Origin: Saccharomycopsis fibuligera x Saccharomycopsis cf. fibuligera
Taxonomy: Eukaryota > Ascomycota > Saccharomycetes > Ascoideales > Saccharomycopsidaceae
NCBI GenBank assembly: GCA_001936135.1
Contig: CP012816.1
Span: 2,601,501 to 2,665,500 of the forward strand
Length of the DNA: 64,000 bases
Direction: 5' to 3'
Made by a program: the position numbers and the translations under genes. The notes under the pieces were generated by a model. The model did no database searches. It saw only the letters and a list, made by a program, of their open reading frames with translations, and was not told the origin of the DNA. Below are positions 20,531 to 30,537 of this stretch, in pieces (the first letter of the stretch is position 1; each line of letters begins with the position of its first letter).

Positions 20531-21102
20531 GGTAAAATTTTTGAGTTACGCGTACTTTTCCCGAAGCCGCCATACAGAAATATATGACTACAGTTTGTCA
20601 AAGTGGTAAGATTGTAATTAGCCAGCATACAGCGAAAAATAATTAAATATTGTTAGTGCTACAAACAAAAAGTTTTGGCAAGTTTCTTAGTCTTTATCAT
20701 AACAAACAAGTAATTATTTAGACAAAAAGTTACGATATAACGTCTGAAGTAACTTTCAAAATAAAAATTGATTTAGTGAAATGAAAAAGAAGAGACAAAT
20801 AATTTTGAGCAAATAAAATGAATAAACAACTCTAATTTGAAAAATTAGACACAGAATGCAACAGCATTTTTTCCTTAAGTGACAAAAATTTTGATAATGC
20901 TAATAACAATATGCATTCCTTTAATATCCCTCAAATAAAATTAATACTGGAACTATGATACAATACAGCTAAAAACAGATTAACAAAAATAAAAACAAAC
21001 TTACAAAACACTCAAAGAAAAAGATCAAATCACGCAATTTTTACTTACTTTCTCCCCTTTTGAAGCGTCTGTTAACAAAATAAAATACCAAATAAGCCAA
21101 AC
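20183..21102. other. IRC5 upstream region and RSC8 3' flank
   Basis: 0.9 kb without a supported gene. It holds a T30 tract at 20498-20527. The part from 20640 to 21100 is very A-rich on the plus strand. Short open frames spanning the T30 run are artefacts. Confidence 0.55.
20498..20527. repeat. Poly(dT) tract, T30
   Basis: 30 uninterrupted T on the plus strand, about 315 bases upstream of the IRC5 start. It is probably a nucleosome-depleting promoter tract. Confidence 0.85.
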
Positions 21103-23106
21103 TTAGTTAGCCCACACTTTGAACAATTGCGGATGTTCAACAGACAATGGACTCAAAGCCGAATTGATAGCCTTTGTTTGATCGTCATCTGCGCCGTCAT
21201 CATCTTCATCATCTCCAGCAGCATCATTGTCTATAGCATTAATATTTGCGGTGTCCTCGTCATCTGCACCACTACCTTTGGCAGTCTTTGGCAATAGTAC
21301 AATTCTGCTTGGCTGTTTAATTTCTTCATGGGCTTCATCTAAAAGTTGATTGGTTTTATCAACACCCTCTTTACTAACTATACTGTTACCGGCAAGCTGG
21401 ATTGCATTAGTAATTTTGTCTTTGACAATGGTAGCTTGCTGTCTCAAAGCTAAACGATCCAAAAACAATTTCTTCTTTTCATTTTCTAACTCAAGTTTTT
21501 CATTGTAAAGCGATTTTTCATATTGAGTCAATGATTTGAGCTTCAAATCAACTTTCTTTAGTTGTAAAGTAGAAATTTGGTTCAAAATTTTCTGCTGCTG
21601 TTTAAGCTCAGCTAGCTGTTCTGTTATCGTATTTGCTGACAAAACACCGAATGCTTGTTTAGCAGCCTTTGTAATCTCCTCATCAACATGTGGCTGTTCC
21701 TTTTTGAGTTCTTCATCATCATTTATAGACAAATTCTTTGATAACAATTCTTCTTGCAACTTTTGGGTTGTACTAGCAGCCACTTCAGGGTCAATTTTGT
21801 TTAGCAAAAATTTGATTGTACTTAGCACGGCAGTTGTTTCTTTGTGTTTGAATTCGTTATTGCCAAATGTAGCGTTAGATATATTAGTATCATGTTTTTT
21901 GTATTGCGTTCTTGAAATATTCTTGTTCAAATATCTATCTTCAATGGGCAATTGTAAAAATTTGGCAACTGCCTGTCTTTTGTTTCTTGTACCAATATGA
22001 TTGGCAATTTTATCCCAGTCGTCTTCAAACATTTCAATGCCTTCTAACAAAAGAAGTACCTCTTGTTCAGTCCAAGGCTCGTTGGCCTTGATATTGCTAT
22101 TATTGACTAGTTTGATAAAATCAGAAGAATGGAAGTTGGAAGGAAAATGGCCTTCTTCAAAACATTTTATGCAAATCGCACTTTTGGATCTCAAATTGTG
22201 GTAACGCACTTGAGTCGCGTCGTTGCCGCAGATATTACAAATGAAGATTTTAGTGCCGTTGTTATTCAACAGCAATCTCTCTTTTTCTCTGAGCAAGATA
22301 GCGTCCTCGGAAGAGTCAAACACATCTTTGCGGACTTCTAAATTAAGTGGTATAGCAAGATTCTTGGCTTCTTGGTCCTTTTGTGCAGAGAGCTTATCAA
22401 TAGAAGTAGAAGCAAATGCGGCCGAATTGATAACTTTTTCTTTGGCGTTCAATGGGATAAATGGCTTAATGCCAGCCGGAGTATCTAATGACACCTGGAA
22501 GTGGCCGGTATATTGTGGCCCACTCAATGATGGTTTGGTTCTTGGGTCTATTTGGTAGTTGATAATGCCCCACTGTTCCAAGAAAGCATGCACTCTAACT
22601 ATCGAAGCAACATCTCCAGCCAAGTTTCTTCTGCAAGCAGTAACAGTGAGATATTCAATCGGATTGAGCCTATAAGTGTGGACCATGAAGTCCCTATAGT
22701 CTTTGTAAACCGTTTCTGTTTTAGATCTAGAAGTATTGGCAAAGAACTCTGGTAATGATCTTTTTTCAATCTCGTGGATCTTGTTCAAGTCGAACCATGC
22801 CGCGAAAGATGGGATTATGACAGGTCTTGTTTGCTTGGCCAAAAACTGTTTGGCTTTTTCCTCAATAGAATTTGTCACTTTTTGGATTTCTATTTTTGAC
22901 TCTTCGTTATTTTCATCGTCGTTGGCGCGTTCACCATTGGCAGTATATGGTTTGTCTTTAGACTGATCGACCTCAGCAACAGGAGTTTCGTGTTTAACAT
23001 CGTCACCAGTGTTAGGGGAGGCGTCGCTCATGGAGACGTCAGCAGTGACTGGAGTCTGCTCTGCCGGCAGCTGGTCGTGGGTTATGTCCAGAGGTGATCT
23101 TGACAT
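21103..23106 (-). CDS. RSC8: RSC complex subunit Rsc8 (SWIRM, ZZ-like finger, SANT)
   Basis: 667 aa (S. cerevisiae Rsc8 is about 557). A charged N-terminus leads to a SWIRM domain at about 94-190 (VIIPSFAAWFDLNKIHEIEK, then YRLNPIEYLTVTACRRNLAG, GIINYQID, GHFQV). A Cys-rich ZZ-like finger follows at about 290-325 (CNICGNDATQ..CIKC), then SANT at about 343-392 (EPWTEQEVLLLLEGIEMFED). A long coiled coil (about 495-580) matches the leucine-zipper region used for dimerisation. An acidic C-terminus closes the chain. Rsc8 is a core scaffold of the RSC nucleosome remodeler and is essential in S. cerevisiae. The paralog Swi3 is the alternative; the SWIRM sequence and lack of a long N-terminal extension favour Rsc8. 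Start ATG at 23106. Confidence 0.93.
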   Translation of the reverse strand: MSRSPLDITHDQLPAEQTPVTADVSMSDASPNTGDDVKHETPVAEVDQSKDKPYTANGERANDDENNEESKIEIQKVTNSIEEKAKQFLAKQTRPVIIPSFAAWFDLNKIHEIEKRSLPEFFANTSRSKTETVYKDYRDFMVHTYRLNPIEYLTVTACRRNLAGDVASIVRVHAFLEQWGIINYQIDPRTKPSLSGPQYTGHFQVSLDTPAGIKPFIPLNAKEKVINSAAFASTSIDKLSAQKDQEAKNLAIPLNLEVRKDVFDSSEDAILLREKERLLLNNNGTKIFICNICGNDATQVRYHNLRSKSAICIKCFEEGHFPSNFHSSDFIKLVNNSNIKANEPWTEQEVLLLLEGIEMFEDDWDKIANHIGTRNKRQAVAKFLQLPIEDRYLNKNISRTQYKKHDTNISNATFGNNEFKHKETTAVLSTIKFLLNKIDPEVAASTTQKLQEELLSKNLSINDDEELKKEQPHVDEEITKAAKQAFGVLSANTITEQLAELKQQQKILNQISTLQLKKVDLKLKSLTQYEKSLYNEKLELENEKKKLFLDRLALRQQATIVKDKITNAIQLAGNSIVSKEGVDKTNQLLDEAHEEIKQPSRIVLLPKTAKGSGADDEDTANINAIDNDAAGDDEDDDGADDDQTKAINSALSPLSVEHPQLFKVWAN

Positions 23107-23847
23107 TGCAGTGAAGAAAGTTTGATGCGAATGGGGATGAAAACAGAAAATATACGATGTTCCACTGCGAGAGGATGCGTTACTTTTGATGTGTTTGAAT
23201 GTTGTATTTCGCTATTCTGTTTTCCCGTCTGCGTTTTTCCAGTTTCTGTTTTTTTCTGTTTGTTTTTTATTGTTTTTTTATTTTTCGTGAATGGAAAATA
23301 ACATAATCATGTGACTCAAATACATGGTGTACAGGCGTGTGTCTGGGTGTTTAAACTACATTTGTGCTAAATTGACTACACACTAAAGCCACACTCTTTT
23401 TGACAAGCGCACTCTGCTAGTTATGCGCACCAAATACTTACTATAGGACCTCCAATAGAATGCGAGAATTTCAAAAATAGAAATGGCCGCTAATTGCTGA
23501 AAACGCATAAACTGAGACACAAGTAAACATTTAATGTAACATACTGCGCTGCGCTGCATCACATTAGACGGGCTCATCGCCCTCCTCCACCATGGCGCTA
23601 CCAAGACGCCATCCTCGACTGCTGTTTTGCTATTATTTTCAAATAATTACACCGCCAATCGCCTGTCTTCCCTGCAATAATCTACAATAATCAACAAACT
23701 CTACTGTTTTCTTGCTTTTGGGCTTTTCGATTAACTATTATTCATCTCCTTTCTCACTATCTTGGTCACCGTCCCTATTGAGCTTTGTACGGTGTTCACA
23801 TTCACCACACGACCTCCCCCATCTTGCTCAGAAGGTTATGTTTCGTC
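23107..23847. promoter_or_regulatory. Divergent promoter region, RSC8 / large Ser-Asn-rich gene
   Basis: 741 bases between divergent starts. The RSC8-proximal half is T-rich. A perfect CTCATCGC (reverse complement GCGATGAG, the PAC core) is at 23573-23580. No RRPE-like AAAATTTT element is evident beside it, so its role is uncertain. Confidence 0.5.
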
Positions 23848-26800
23848 ATGTCCAACACTAATACCAGCTCCAACACATCCTCTCGCAAACCTACCCCAAA
23901 TAGCAACGTTTCTGCGGGATCTCCCACTGCTCCAAACTTCAAGAGCAACCCTTCTGTTGCTTTCCCTTCTAACAATAATGACAAAAGATTCAGTGTTCTT
24001 TCCAACAACTCTGCCAGCGTAAGGCAAAAATCCTTTGATAGTCCGAGATACAATACTCTCAATAATTCCAACAACAGATACTCGGTTCTCAACGGTTCAG
24101 GATCACACCTTTCTCACTCCCAAATAAACCTTCTTCTGCATTCTCAATTGCAAGTCATCAATACCAACTCTAATAATTATAATAGCAGCACCATAAATAA
24201 CAATCTCCCTAATACCGTCAATCCAACTTCAAATATAAATAACAGCATGATAAATAATAATTATACTACCAACAATCAAGGAATAATATACGACGGAGGA
24301 TCTTCCAATACGTCGCTTTATACGGCTTTGGAGGTTCCCTCCACAGATGCTTTAATAACTGGTCACCATCCCTCCTCGGCAAATAACAGTAACAGCAATA
24401 CCAATAGTAATACTAATAATACTCTTCTTAGAAGACCTTCCTCTAGACCACGAGGTCTGCGCTTACTTTCTAGACGAACCTCAGTATTACAGAAGAATCC
24501 TAAGAGTCACAAGCATCACGTCAAGTCAATGCCAATACATTCAGGTGCTAGCCCCTACCTTGGATCACCAGGTGCAAACGGTACACCAGGTCCTCTAGTA
24601 CCAGTTCATCCGCTATTCAGAAAACAAAAAAAGTACAAGTTCTTGATGTTTCGTCGTAGAGCTTCGAAAAGGTTCAAAAGAAACTTTAATCCAGCATTTA
24701 CCGACAAGCAACAACTATATGATCGGTTAGATACAGTCATGAGAAGCGGATCTATCCGCTATGATATCATGCCGCCAACGATGTTAAAATTTGGTTATGG
24801 TGGAGCCCAAGACAGCTTGCATCGATATTATGGCTTACAGTCTGCTAGCAGATCTGGTACCATAAAGGCAAAAAAGTTTCCAAATGGCTCGTCCTTTGGT
24901 TTGCAAAGACAAGTTACTACCAAAAAGAAGCCAAAGTTTGTGTTTAATAGGTTTAGAAAATCATCAAAAAAGACTAAAGATGATTCATCGTTGACTAGAG
25001 AACAAAGAAAAGAGTTGATAAAGAGCCAGATTCTGAAATTGAGCAATGAAGAGGTTTTACTTAACAGCAAATTCAAGACTTTTATTGACTTGAAAAACCT
25101 AAGGAACTCTTCTAATGAAGCAAAAAATGGGTATCAACTGAAATATCATAGTAGATCACATTCAGAGCTACAAGAGATTGTTGACGACAATTCCAGTACC
25201 TATAGTGTTCAGTTAATCACAAATTCTAAAATCACTGGCTCGCCGTCACCAACAAAAGATAAAAAAAATAAGTCTAAGTCTAAGAAGAATATGAGTGCAT
25301 CGAAACGCACCATCCACAACAAAAAAATTTTTTTTCAATTACTACAATTGAACCCGGAGCTTCGATCTCAGATACAGTGTGCGGATTTTAATCAACGTGA
25401 CGAGCTTATTCTTAAATCACCGTCAATGGAATACGAAACCTTTTCTGTTAATGGCTTAAATTACGGTTACAATCGCAGGAGCGTTGGCAGAATGTCACAG
25501 TATCATAATAAGCGCAACACCAATAGAATGTCCGTCAGACAGGCGATGAATGGGGAAGCTGCAATGGCAGCAACAGCCGACGGTGAAGCAAAGGAAAACT
25601 ACGAAGAACTTAATAGGATCATCAATAATGATGATACCAGTAGAAACCTTAGTTTTGGCAATGCAGTCAAGCCACATGAAGCAAGTAATGAACCACAACA
25701 GCCACTGTGGACTTCTCAAAATGATGCTATCGATGAGAACATTGTACATAGAAAAGAAATTGACTCCACAATGCGAATTGTGCCTCAACTGATCATTTCT
25801 AACTCTGTCATACCACAACGATCACAACACCAACCACGAGGCCAAGTCCGAACTCACAACGAACATCTTGATTCACCGATCACGTACAACTTTTTTTCTA
25901 AGGACAACAGTAATCGTGAACTTAGACTACAAACCGTGGGAGCATTATCAAAAGGAGAAAAATTTCCAAGAGAAGAAATTGTTTCTGCTACATCGTCAAG
26001 TTTTCCGCAAAACAGGGGCTTTGTCAGACAGTCGGTAGTCTCGTTGTCCACTAACAATGATAATGACAATGGTGGAGATAAAAGTAATAATATTGGTAAT
26101 GAGGGATACTATGCACCACCAACAACCACTGGCCTTTTGACAAATGCCAGCAACGACAATGGTACCATTACTACTAATAACAGAAATTATAAAATGGGCG
26201 CTGCAATTGGTGGCGCTGGTGATGTTATTGGCACTTCTGTTGCTGATGGAGCTATTGCTAGCAGAAGGTCATCAGATAACAAAAGCAACAACACCTATAA
26301 CAGTGAGGACCGTCACAGAAATAATTCGTTTAACACATTACAAGCTTCTCAAGAAACATCAGAACACGAAGCTCGGAAGCAAATCGAAAATGATTTCCCA
26401 ATGCCACCATTGCCGCCAATGCCTCCAATAATCTATAAGGACTGGGATAGTGACAATGGTAGTCATAGTGGAAAGCCTACACCTGTTTCTTTAGCTGACT
26501 CTACATACAGCCTCAAGAATGACGGCCAAGATGAGGCATCATCTTCTAAACGCAGCTCCACTGAGGATTTTCAAGATTTTGAAAAACAGCTTGCCTCTGG
26601 AGGCACTGAGGCCAATAATAATAATAATAATAATAATAGTCAAAAAATTACCCCAGAAATTGACATTGTTCCAGTGGGCATAGCTAGCAAATTTGACATA
26701 AGTGCCAGCGAAAGTAGAAATAAGAACAAGAACAAAAAGCGCAATTCAGCTATCGCTACCGAAGGTCAGGATTTGAATGAACAATTAGCCAATGTGTCCA

Positions 26801-29532
26801 AAATTGAACGCCGCAGTTTGCTTAAACATGCCAATTCAATGAAAAAGAGAAAGCATAAATTAATTTTTGGTGCTTTGTTTAGCGGTGGTAGAGTTGGACT
26901 CAAGCCTGGAAATAGCAGAAGTAACAGCAAAGTTAGTAATAAGAATAGAAGGTCATTTGTTGGTGGAGGTGACAATGAGAAAGCAATTGGTACCGGCATT
27001 GGGACTAGTGCTACAGATACTAATATTGCTACTGCTGCGACAAATGCAAGAGTTAATAATTTAGCCATTGCTGGTTTAGGCATTTCCAACGGTTTATCAC
27101 CATCGGTCTTGGCTCAAAATCAGAGTAACTGTGAAGTGGAGCATGGAGTTGGTCCATCCTTCGATGTCACAAATGCCACTAAAAGCAGTCCTGTCGATGC
27201 TCAATTGCTCGTCCTGCCTGAATTCGATACGTTCATGCCCAACAGGGAGAAACTTATAAAAGATATTGACTCAAACTCACTGATTAATTTGACCACCAAA
27301 AAGTCTGCTTTCCATTCGCACGTTGTTGACCAAAACCAACCAGGTACTAGTTCACGCTCGCCAAGCACATTAAAAGAAAGCGATGAGGCTAATACCAGTG
27401 GCGAAAGAACAATTGGGAGATTAGATATCGCGAAAAAGGATCTCAGAGATGCTAAAAATCAAGACCGTGAGGTTCAGCTAAGAGTCACAAATATTTCTGC
27501 TGATGAATACAAGCGCTACTCTGACATTTATGAGCAAAATAAGGACAAAGTCATTAGTCCAGACTATATCATTTCTGACAGCGATGAAGCAGAGCTTCAA
27601 CGCGAACTCAACTCATTTAATCCTCAAATGATTCAAAAAATGATTCAACGGAAAGTAGCTAAAGATAATGGCATGAGAACGCCTCTGGATAGACTCTCGC
27701 CACAAAATAGTGTTTCATCAAGAGACCAGTTTTATGCAAGAAGAAGTATGATTGATAAGGAAAAAGGCAAAGCTTCTTCAAGTAGTAGTAACAGCTCTAT
27801 GCAAGCTGGTGATGATGGTAACAACACCCCAAACCCAGGCCCACTATTACTGTTACCGCCAATGCGTCCATTGCCTAGCATTTTGCCAGATGATATTATT
27901 GCCGCTGGATTAGCTTCAGCAGCAGCATCTAATACAAACCGACAATTTGGTGAAAATGCTTTTCAAAAGCCTGTTTCAATTCCTGTTCCAGTCCCTGTCT
28001 CTGCAATACCGGTCGCCAATGTGGCTGAGCACCCACCTTCAGAAAGCGGCTACACTTCAAAATCTTCGCTTAGCAACAGCAATAATAATAGCGGGAAAAT
28101 AGTTCGCGGGTATAGTGATGGTAGCAGCAATTACAACAATACCGACAACAGCAATAATACCCACAGCAGGCCGTACTCCCCAGCGTCCATGTCCACTGGA
28201 ACTGGCATCACTGCCAGCTATTCTCATGGTGATACAAATTCAGAAGCGCATTCATCCTCTGGCAACAATAGTAACAATTTCTATTACTATACGTCCTCTA
28301 ATAACAGTAGAAGTGCAAGTAACGGCAGTTCTAGTGGCCAAAGCAACGGTAATAGCAATGTCAATGTTCCTTCTGGCCAGTCATATGAAGTGTGGGGTCA
28401 GTACATGAAGAGAATCGTTAACCAAAGAATCAACTATCGATTACAGAATTCATTGTTGACAGGAATTTCAGCGCGAGAGCTTGGGCGTACAGGTGGCAGT
28501 AATGATAATGAGTTGATTCCTATTTCAGAGACTCCAGAAGAAAGTGGATACAGCAACAGCAATAATCGCAATGCGGTTGATGTGCCACTTGTTGGACAAA
28601 GAGGCTTTGTGGGTTCTGGTAACAGCGGTATTAACGCTAACGCATTCAGTCATGAAAGTTTCAATTCCCCAGCAAGAACCTTATCTAGTGGCAGCAAGCA
28701 TACCTTCATGACTGCATATAGCGACGCAGATCACATTGGATCAGCAGAAATGCCAGCAGCAGTGTCAACTCCAATTAAAAGCAGTAATTCCAAATTGCCA
28801 ATTGCCTCTGGATTTAGACACAGTGAATCACCAGCCACTATTGCTTCATATAGTAATTACAACAATTTTCACCAATATGACACTAACCAGAATTTTAGAA
28901 ATGCGTCATTTTCGTCTGCGTCTAGCTCAAACGAAAATTATGGACATCATTTTGCCTCTGTGTCTCGTGAAAGTAGCGATGGCAATAGTAACACTAATGG
29001 TCAACATGGACAATATGGCAACAGATTTCAATTGGTTGCCAAGAACCTGAGTAATTCGTCATCATCTTCGTCAGGAACCAGCAAGGCCGCACCAAAATTT
29101 GGTGATTTTCAGTCAAAGTCTCAATTTCAGTCACCGTATTATCGTCAAGACGAACAGCTCTCCAGCCTTCCAGCCAATAATAACTTAACTTCAATAAGCG
29201 AAATTGAGCAAAATAGAGAGTCGTTACTCAGTAACAGAAATGTAACACATAGCCCCCAAAGCCAAATTGGCAGTGACAGATCTCATAGCAGTAGAAGCAA
29301 TAGATCTAATGGCTCAGTATCTATTAGATCAGTAATTGGTAATAGGGAGATCAAAGTCAGCTATAGTGGCAGTGGGAATGTTGCTGGTGTGGGCGAATTA
29401 ACACATAGTTCTGTCAGTTTGTCATTCAAAAATGTTGGATCTCCTAAAGGATCAGTTGTCTCTACAGGATCAAGAGGATCGTTCAGATCAGCTAAGAGTT
29501 CGTCAAGCTCATTACTTATCAAGCCTAGCTAG
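23848..29532 (+). CDS. Large Ser/Asn-rich protein of unknown function
   Basis: 1894 aa from the first ATG at 23848 (MSNTNTSSNTSSRKP); the open frame extends a little upstream without ATG. I do not recognise the family. Most of the chain is Ser/Asn-rich and presumably disordered. Islands that look conserved are: a basic block near residues 255-330 (KYKFLMFRRRASKRFKRNF, then LYDRLDTVMRSGSIRYDIMP); a second basic block near 375-440; QLLQLNPELRSQIQCADF near 510; PMPPLPPMPPI near 870, which could bind SH3 or EVH1 domains; KKRKHKLIFGALFSGGRVG near 1010; a helical RYSDIYEQNKDKVISPDYII block near 1230; and YEVWGQYMKRIVNQRINYRL near 1510-1535. No membrane segment or catalytic motif is seen. The composition suggests a scaffold of the cell cortex or a signalling protein, which is inference only. 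Confidence 0.8.
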   Translation: MSNTNTSSNTSSRKPTPNSNVSAGSPTAPNFKSNPSVAFPSNNNDKRFSVLSNNSASVRQKSFDSPRYNTLNNSNNRYSVLNGSGSHLSHSQINLLLHSQLQVINTNSNNYNSSTINNNLPNTVNPTSNINNSMINNNYTTNNQGIIYDGGSSNTSLYTALEVPSTDALITGHHPSSANNSNSNTNSNTNNTLLRRPSSRPRGLRLLSRRTSVLQKNPKSHKHHVKSMPIHSGASPYLGSPGANGTPGPLVPVHPLFRKQKKYKFLMFRRRASKRFKRNFNPAFTDKQQLYDRLDTVMRSGSIRYDIMPPTMLKFGYGGAQDSLHRYYGLQSASRSGTIKAKKFPNGSSFGLQRQVTTKKKPKFVFNRFRKSSKKTKDDSSLTREQRKELIKSQILKLSNEEVLLNSKFKTFIDLKNLRNSSNEAKNGYQLKYHSRSHSELQEIVDDNSSTYSVQLITNSKITGSPSPTKDKKNKSKSKKNMSASKRTIHNKKIFFQLLQLNPELRSQIQCADFNQRDELILKSPSMEYETFSVNGLNYGYNRRSVGRMSQYHNKRNTNRMSVRQAMNGEAAMAATADGEAKENYEELNRIINNDDTSRNLSFGNAVKPHEASNEPQQPLWTSQNDAIDENIVHRKEIDSTMRIVPQLIISNSVIPQRSQHQPRGQVRTHNEHLDSPITYNFFSKDNSNRELRLQTVGALSKGEKFPREEIVSATSSSFPQNRGFVRQSVVSLSTNNDNDNGGDKSNNIGNEGYYAPPTTTGLLTNASNDNGTITTNNRNYKMGAAIGGAGDVIGTSVADGAIASRRSSDNKSNNTYNSEDRHRNNSFNTLQASQETSEHEARKQIENDFPMPPLPPMPPIIYKDWDSDNGSHSGKPTPVSLADSTYSLKNDGQDEASSSKRSSTEDFQDFEKQLASGGTEANNNNNNNNSQKITPEIDIVPVGIASKFDISASESRNKNKNKKRNSAIATEGQDLNEQLANVSKIERRSLLKHANSMKKRKHKLIFGALFSGGRVGLKPGNSRSNSKVSNKNRRSFVGGGDNEKAIGTGIGTSATDTNIATAATNARVNNLAIAGLGISNGLSPSVLAQNQSNCEVEHGVGPSFDVTNATKSSPVDAQLLVLPEFDTFMPNREKLIKDIDSNSLINLTTKKSAFHSHVVDQNQPGTSSRSPSTLKESDEANTSGERTIGRLDIAKKDLRDAKNQDREVQLRVTNISADEYKRYSDIYEQNKDKVISPDYIISDSDEAELQRELNSFNPQMIQKMIQRKVAKDNGMRTPLDRLSPQNSVSSRDQFYARRSMIDKEKGKASSSSSNSSMQAGDDGNNTPNPGPLLLLPPMRPLPSILPDDIIAAGLASAAASNTNRQFGENAFQKPVSIPVPVPVSAIPVANVAEHPPSESGYTSKSSLSNSNNNSGKIVRGYSDGSSNYNNTDNSNNTHSRPYSPASMSTGTGITASYSHGDTNSEAHSSSGNNSNNFYYYTSSNNSRSASNGSSSGQSNGNSNVNVPSGQSYEVWGQYMKRIVNQRINYRLQNSLLTGISARELGRTGGSNDNELIPISETPEESGYSNSNNRNAVDVPLVGQRGFVGSGNSGINANAFSHESFNSPARTLSSGSKHTFMTAYSDADHIGSAEMPAAVSTPIKSSNSKLPIASGFRHSESPATIASYSNYNNFHQYDTNQNFRNASFSSASSSNENYGHHFASVSRESSDGNSNTNGQHGQYGNRFQLVAKNLSNSSSSSSGTSKAAPKFGDFQSKSQFQSPYYRQDEQLSSLPANNNLTSISEIEQNRESLLSNRNVTHSPQSQIGSDRSHSSRSNRSNGSVSIRSVIGNREIKVSYSGSGNVAGVGELTHSSVSLSFKNVGSPKGSVVSTGSRGSFRSAKSSSSSLLIKPS

Positions 29533-29556
29533 ATGGCTAGCTAAATCTTTCCGACC

Positions 29557-29580
29557 TTTTTTTTTTTTTTTTTTTTTTTT
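29557..29580. repeat. Poly(dT) tract, T24
   Basis: Uninterrupted T run 25 bases after the stop of the large Ser/Asn-rich gene. Confidence 0.85.
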
Positions 29581-29814
29581 CTTTTTTTGATATACAATTT
29601 TTTTTTTTAACATTTATTTCGCCTTTTCTGCTTTTAATTTCTTTGTTTCTCGCTGGTTTCATAAATTTGTCTGTTTATTTGTTGCTTTTATACTATACAT
29701 TATTTCTGCATGCATTTCTCTAACACATTGCTCTATATTATACAATACAAAAGATAAAAATATACTTTTCCTATTGATTCTGTTTCAAAATCACACAAGT
29801 ATTAACTGGGGCCT

Positions 29815-29878
29815 CTGTACAGTCCAATTATTCTGTACAGCCCAATTATTCTGTACTTTCCAAATATTCTGTAAAATA
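29815..29878. repeat. 18-bp minisatellite, about 3.5 units
   Basis: Units start at 29815, 29833, 29851 and 29869 (partial), each opening CTGTA. The first two (CTGTACAGTCCAATTATT type) differ at one base. The third is more diverged. Each of the first two contains the palindrome CTGTACAG. Confidence 0.88.
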
Positions 29879-30199
29879 TCTATATTTCATCATCTTTGAT
29901 CACAGTGAATGTTGTGCATGTTGGAAATTTCATGCCCTTTTTCCTTCCGCGATGCAAAGTAGATCTGCGGCATTGGTTCTTGAAGCTTAAAATTGACGGG
30001 TTTTTCTGCCTACAAGCTATAATTATGTCCGGGTTACCATATAACTTCCTTCAAAACGCCTTCGCTAGTGCAGGAAACTGCCACACGCCATCGACCGCTC
30101 GTTGAAAGCGCTGCGGAAACAGGAAAAATAAGAAAAAAAACAGCGCGAGCTCGTAAAAGCATTATTCCTTAACTGACTGATATAAATTGACTGAATTGC

Positions 30200-30228
30200 A
30201 GTTAGTTAGTTAGTTAGTTAATTAGTTA
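30200..30228. repeat. (AGTT)n tetranucleotide repeat
   Basis: About seven AGTT-type units with one substitution, about 310 bases upstream of the RPD3 ATG. Confidence 0.85.
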
Positions 30229-30537
30229 AAGTGTTTTTTAACAACTTGACTTTACTGACAACATATCTTTTGTTATTTTGTCACTTGTGATTTGTCGTTT
30301 TCTTATCTGTCGTTTCTCAGTTGTCATTAGCGTTCTGCCATCTATCTCTTTCCTTTTGTTTTTATTGACTATTTTACTCGACTTGAATTTTAGCATTTCT
30401 TGTCTAGTGAAAAGTCGTTTAGATAATAGATCATTCAGATTTCCCAGCACACATAATTAAAGGAAATTGTTTATATTAGAGCCGGAAGTCTTCTTCAAAG
30501 CAAAGACAACGTCATTTCATCACCTTTTTTAGTCAAG

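Larger units (their letters stand above)
29533..30537. other. Intergenic region upstream of RPD3
   Basis: About 1 kb without a supported gene. It contains a T24 tract (29557-29580), an 18-bp tandem repeat (29815-29878), and AGTT repeats (30200-30228). The last 300 bases are promoter-like. A 69-codon plus-strand frame (29896-30105) lacks motifs. Confidence 0.55.
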
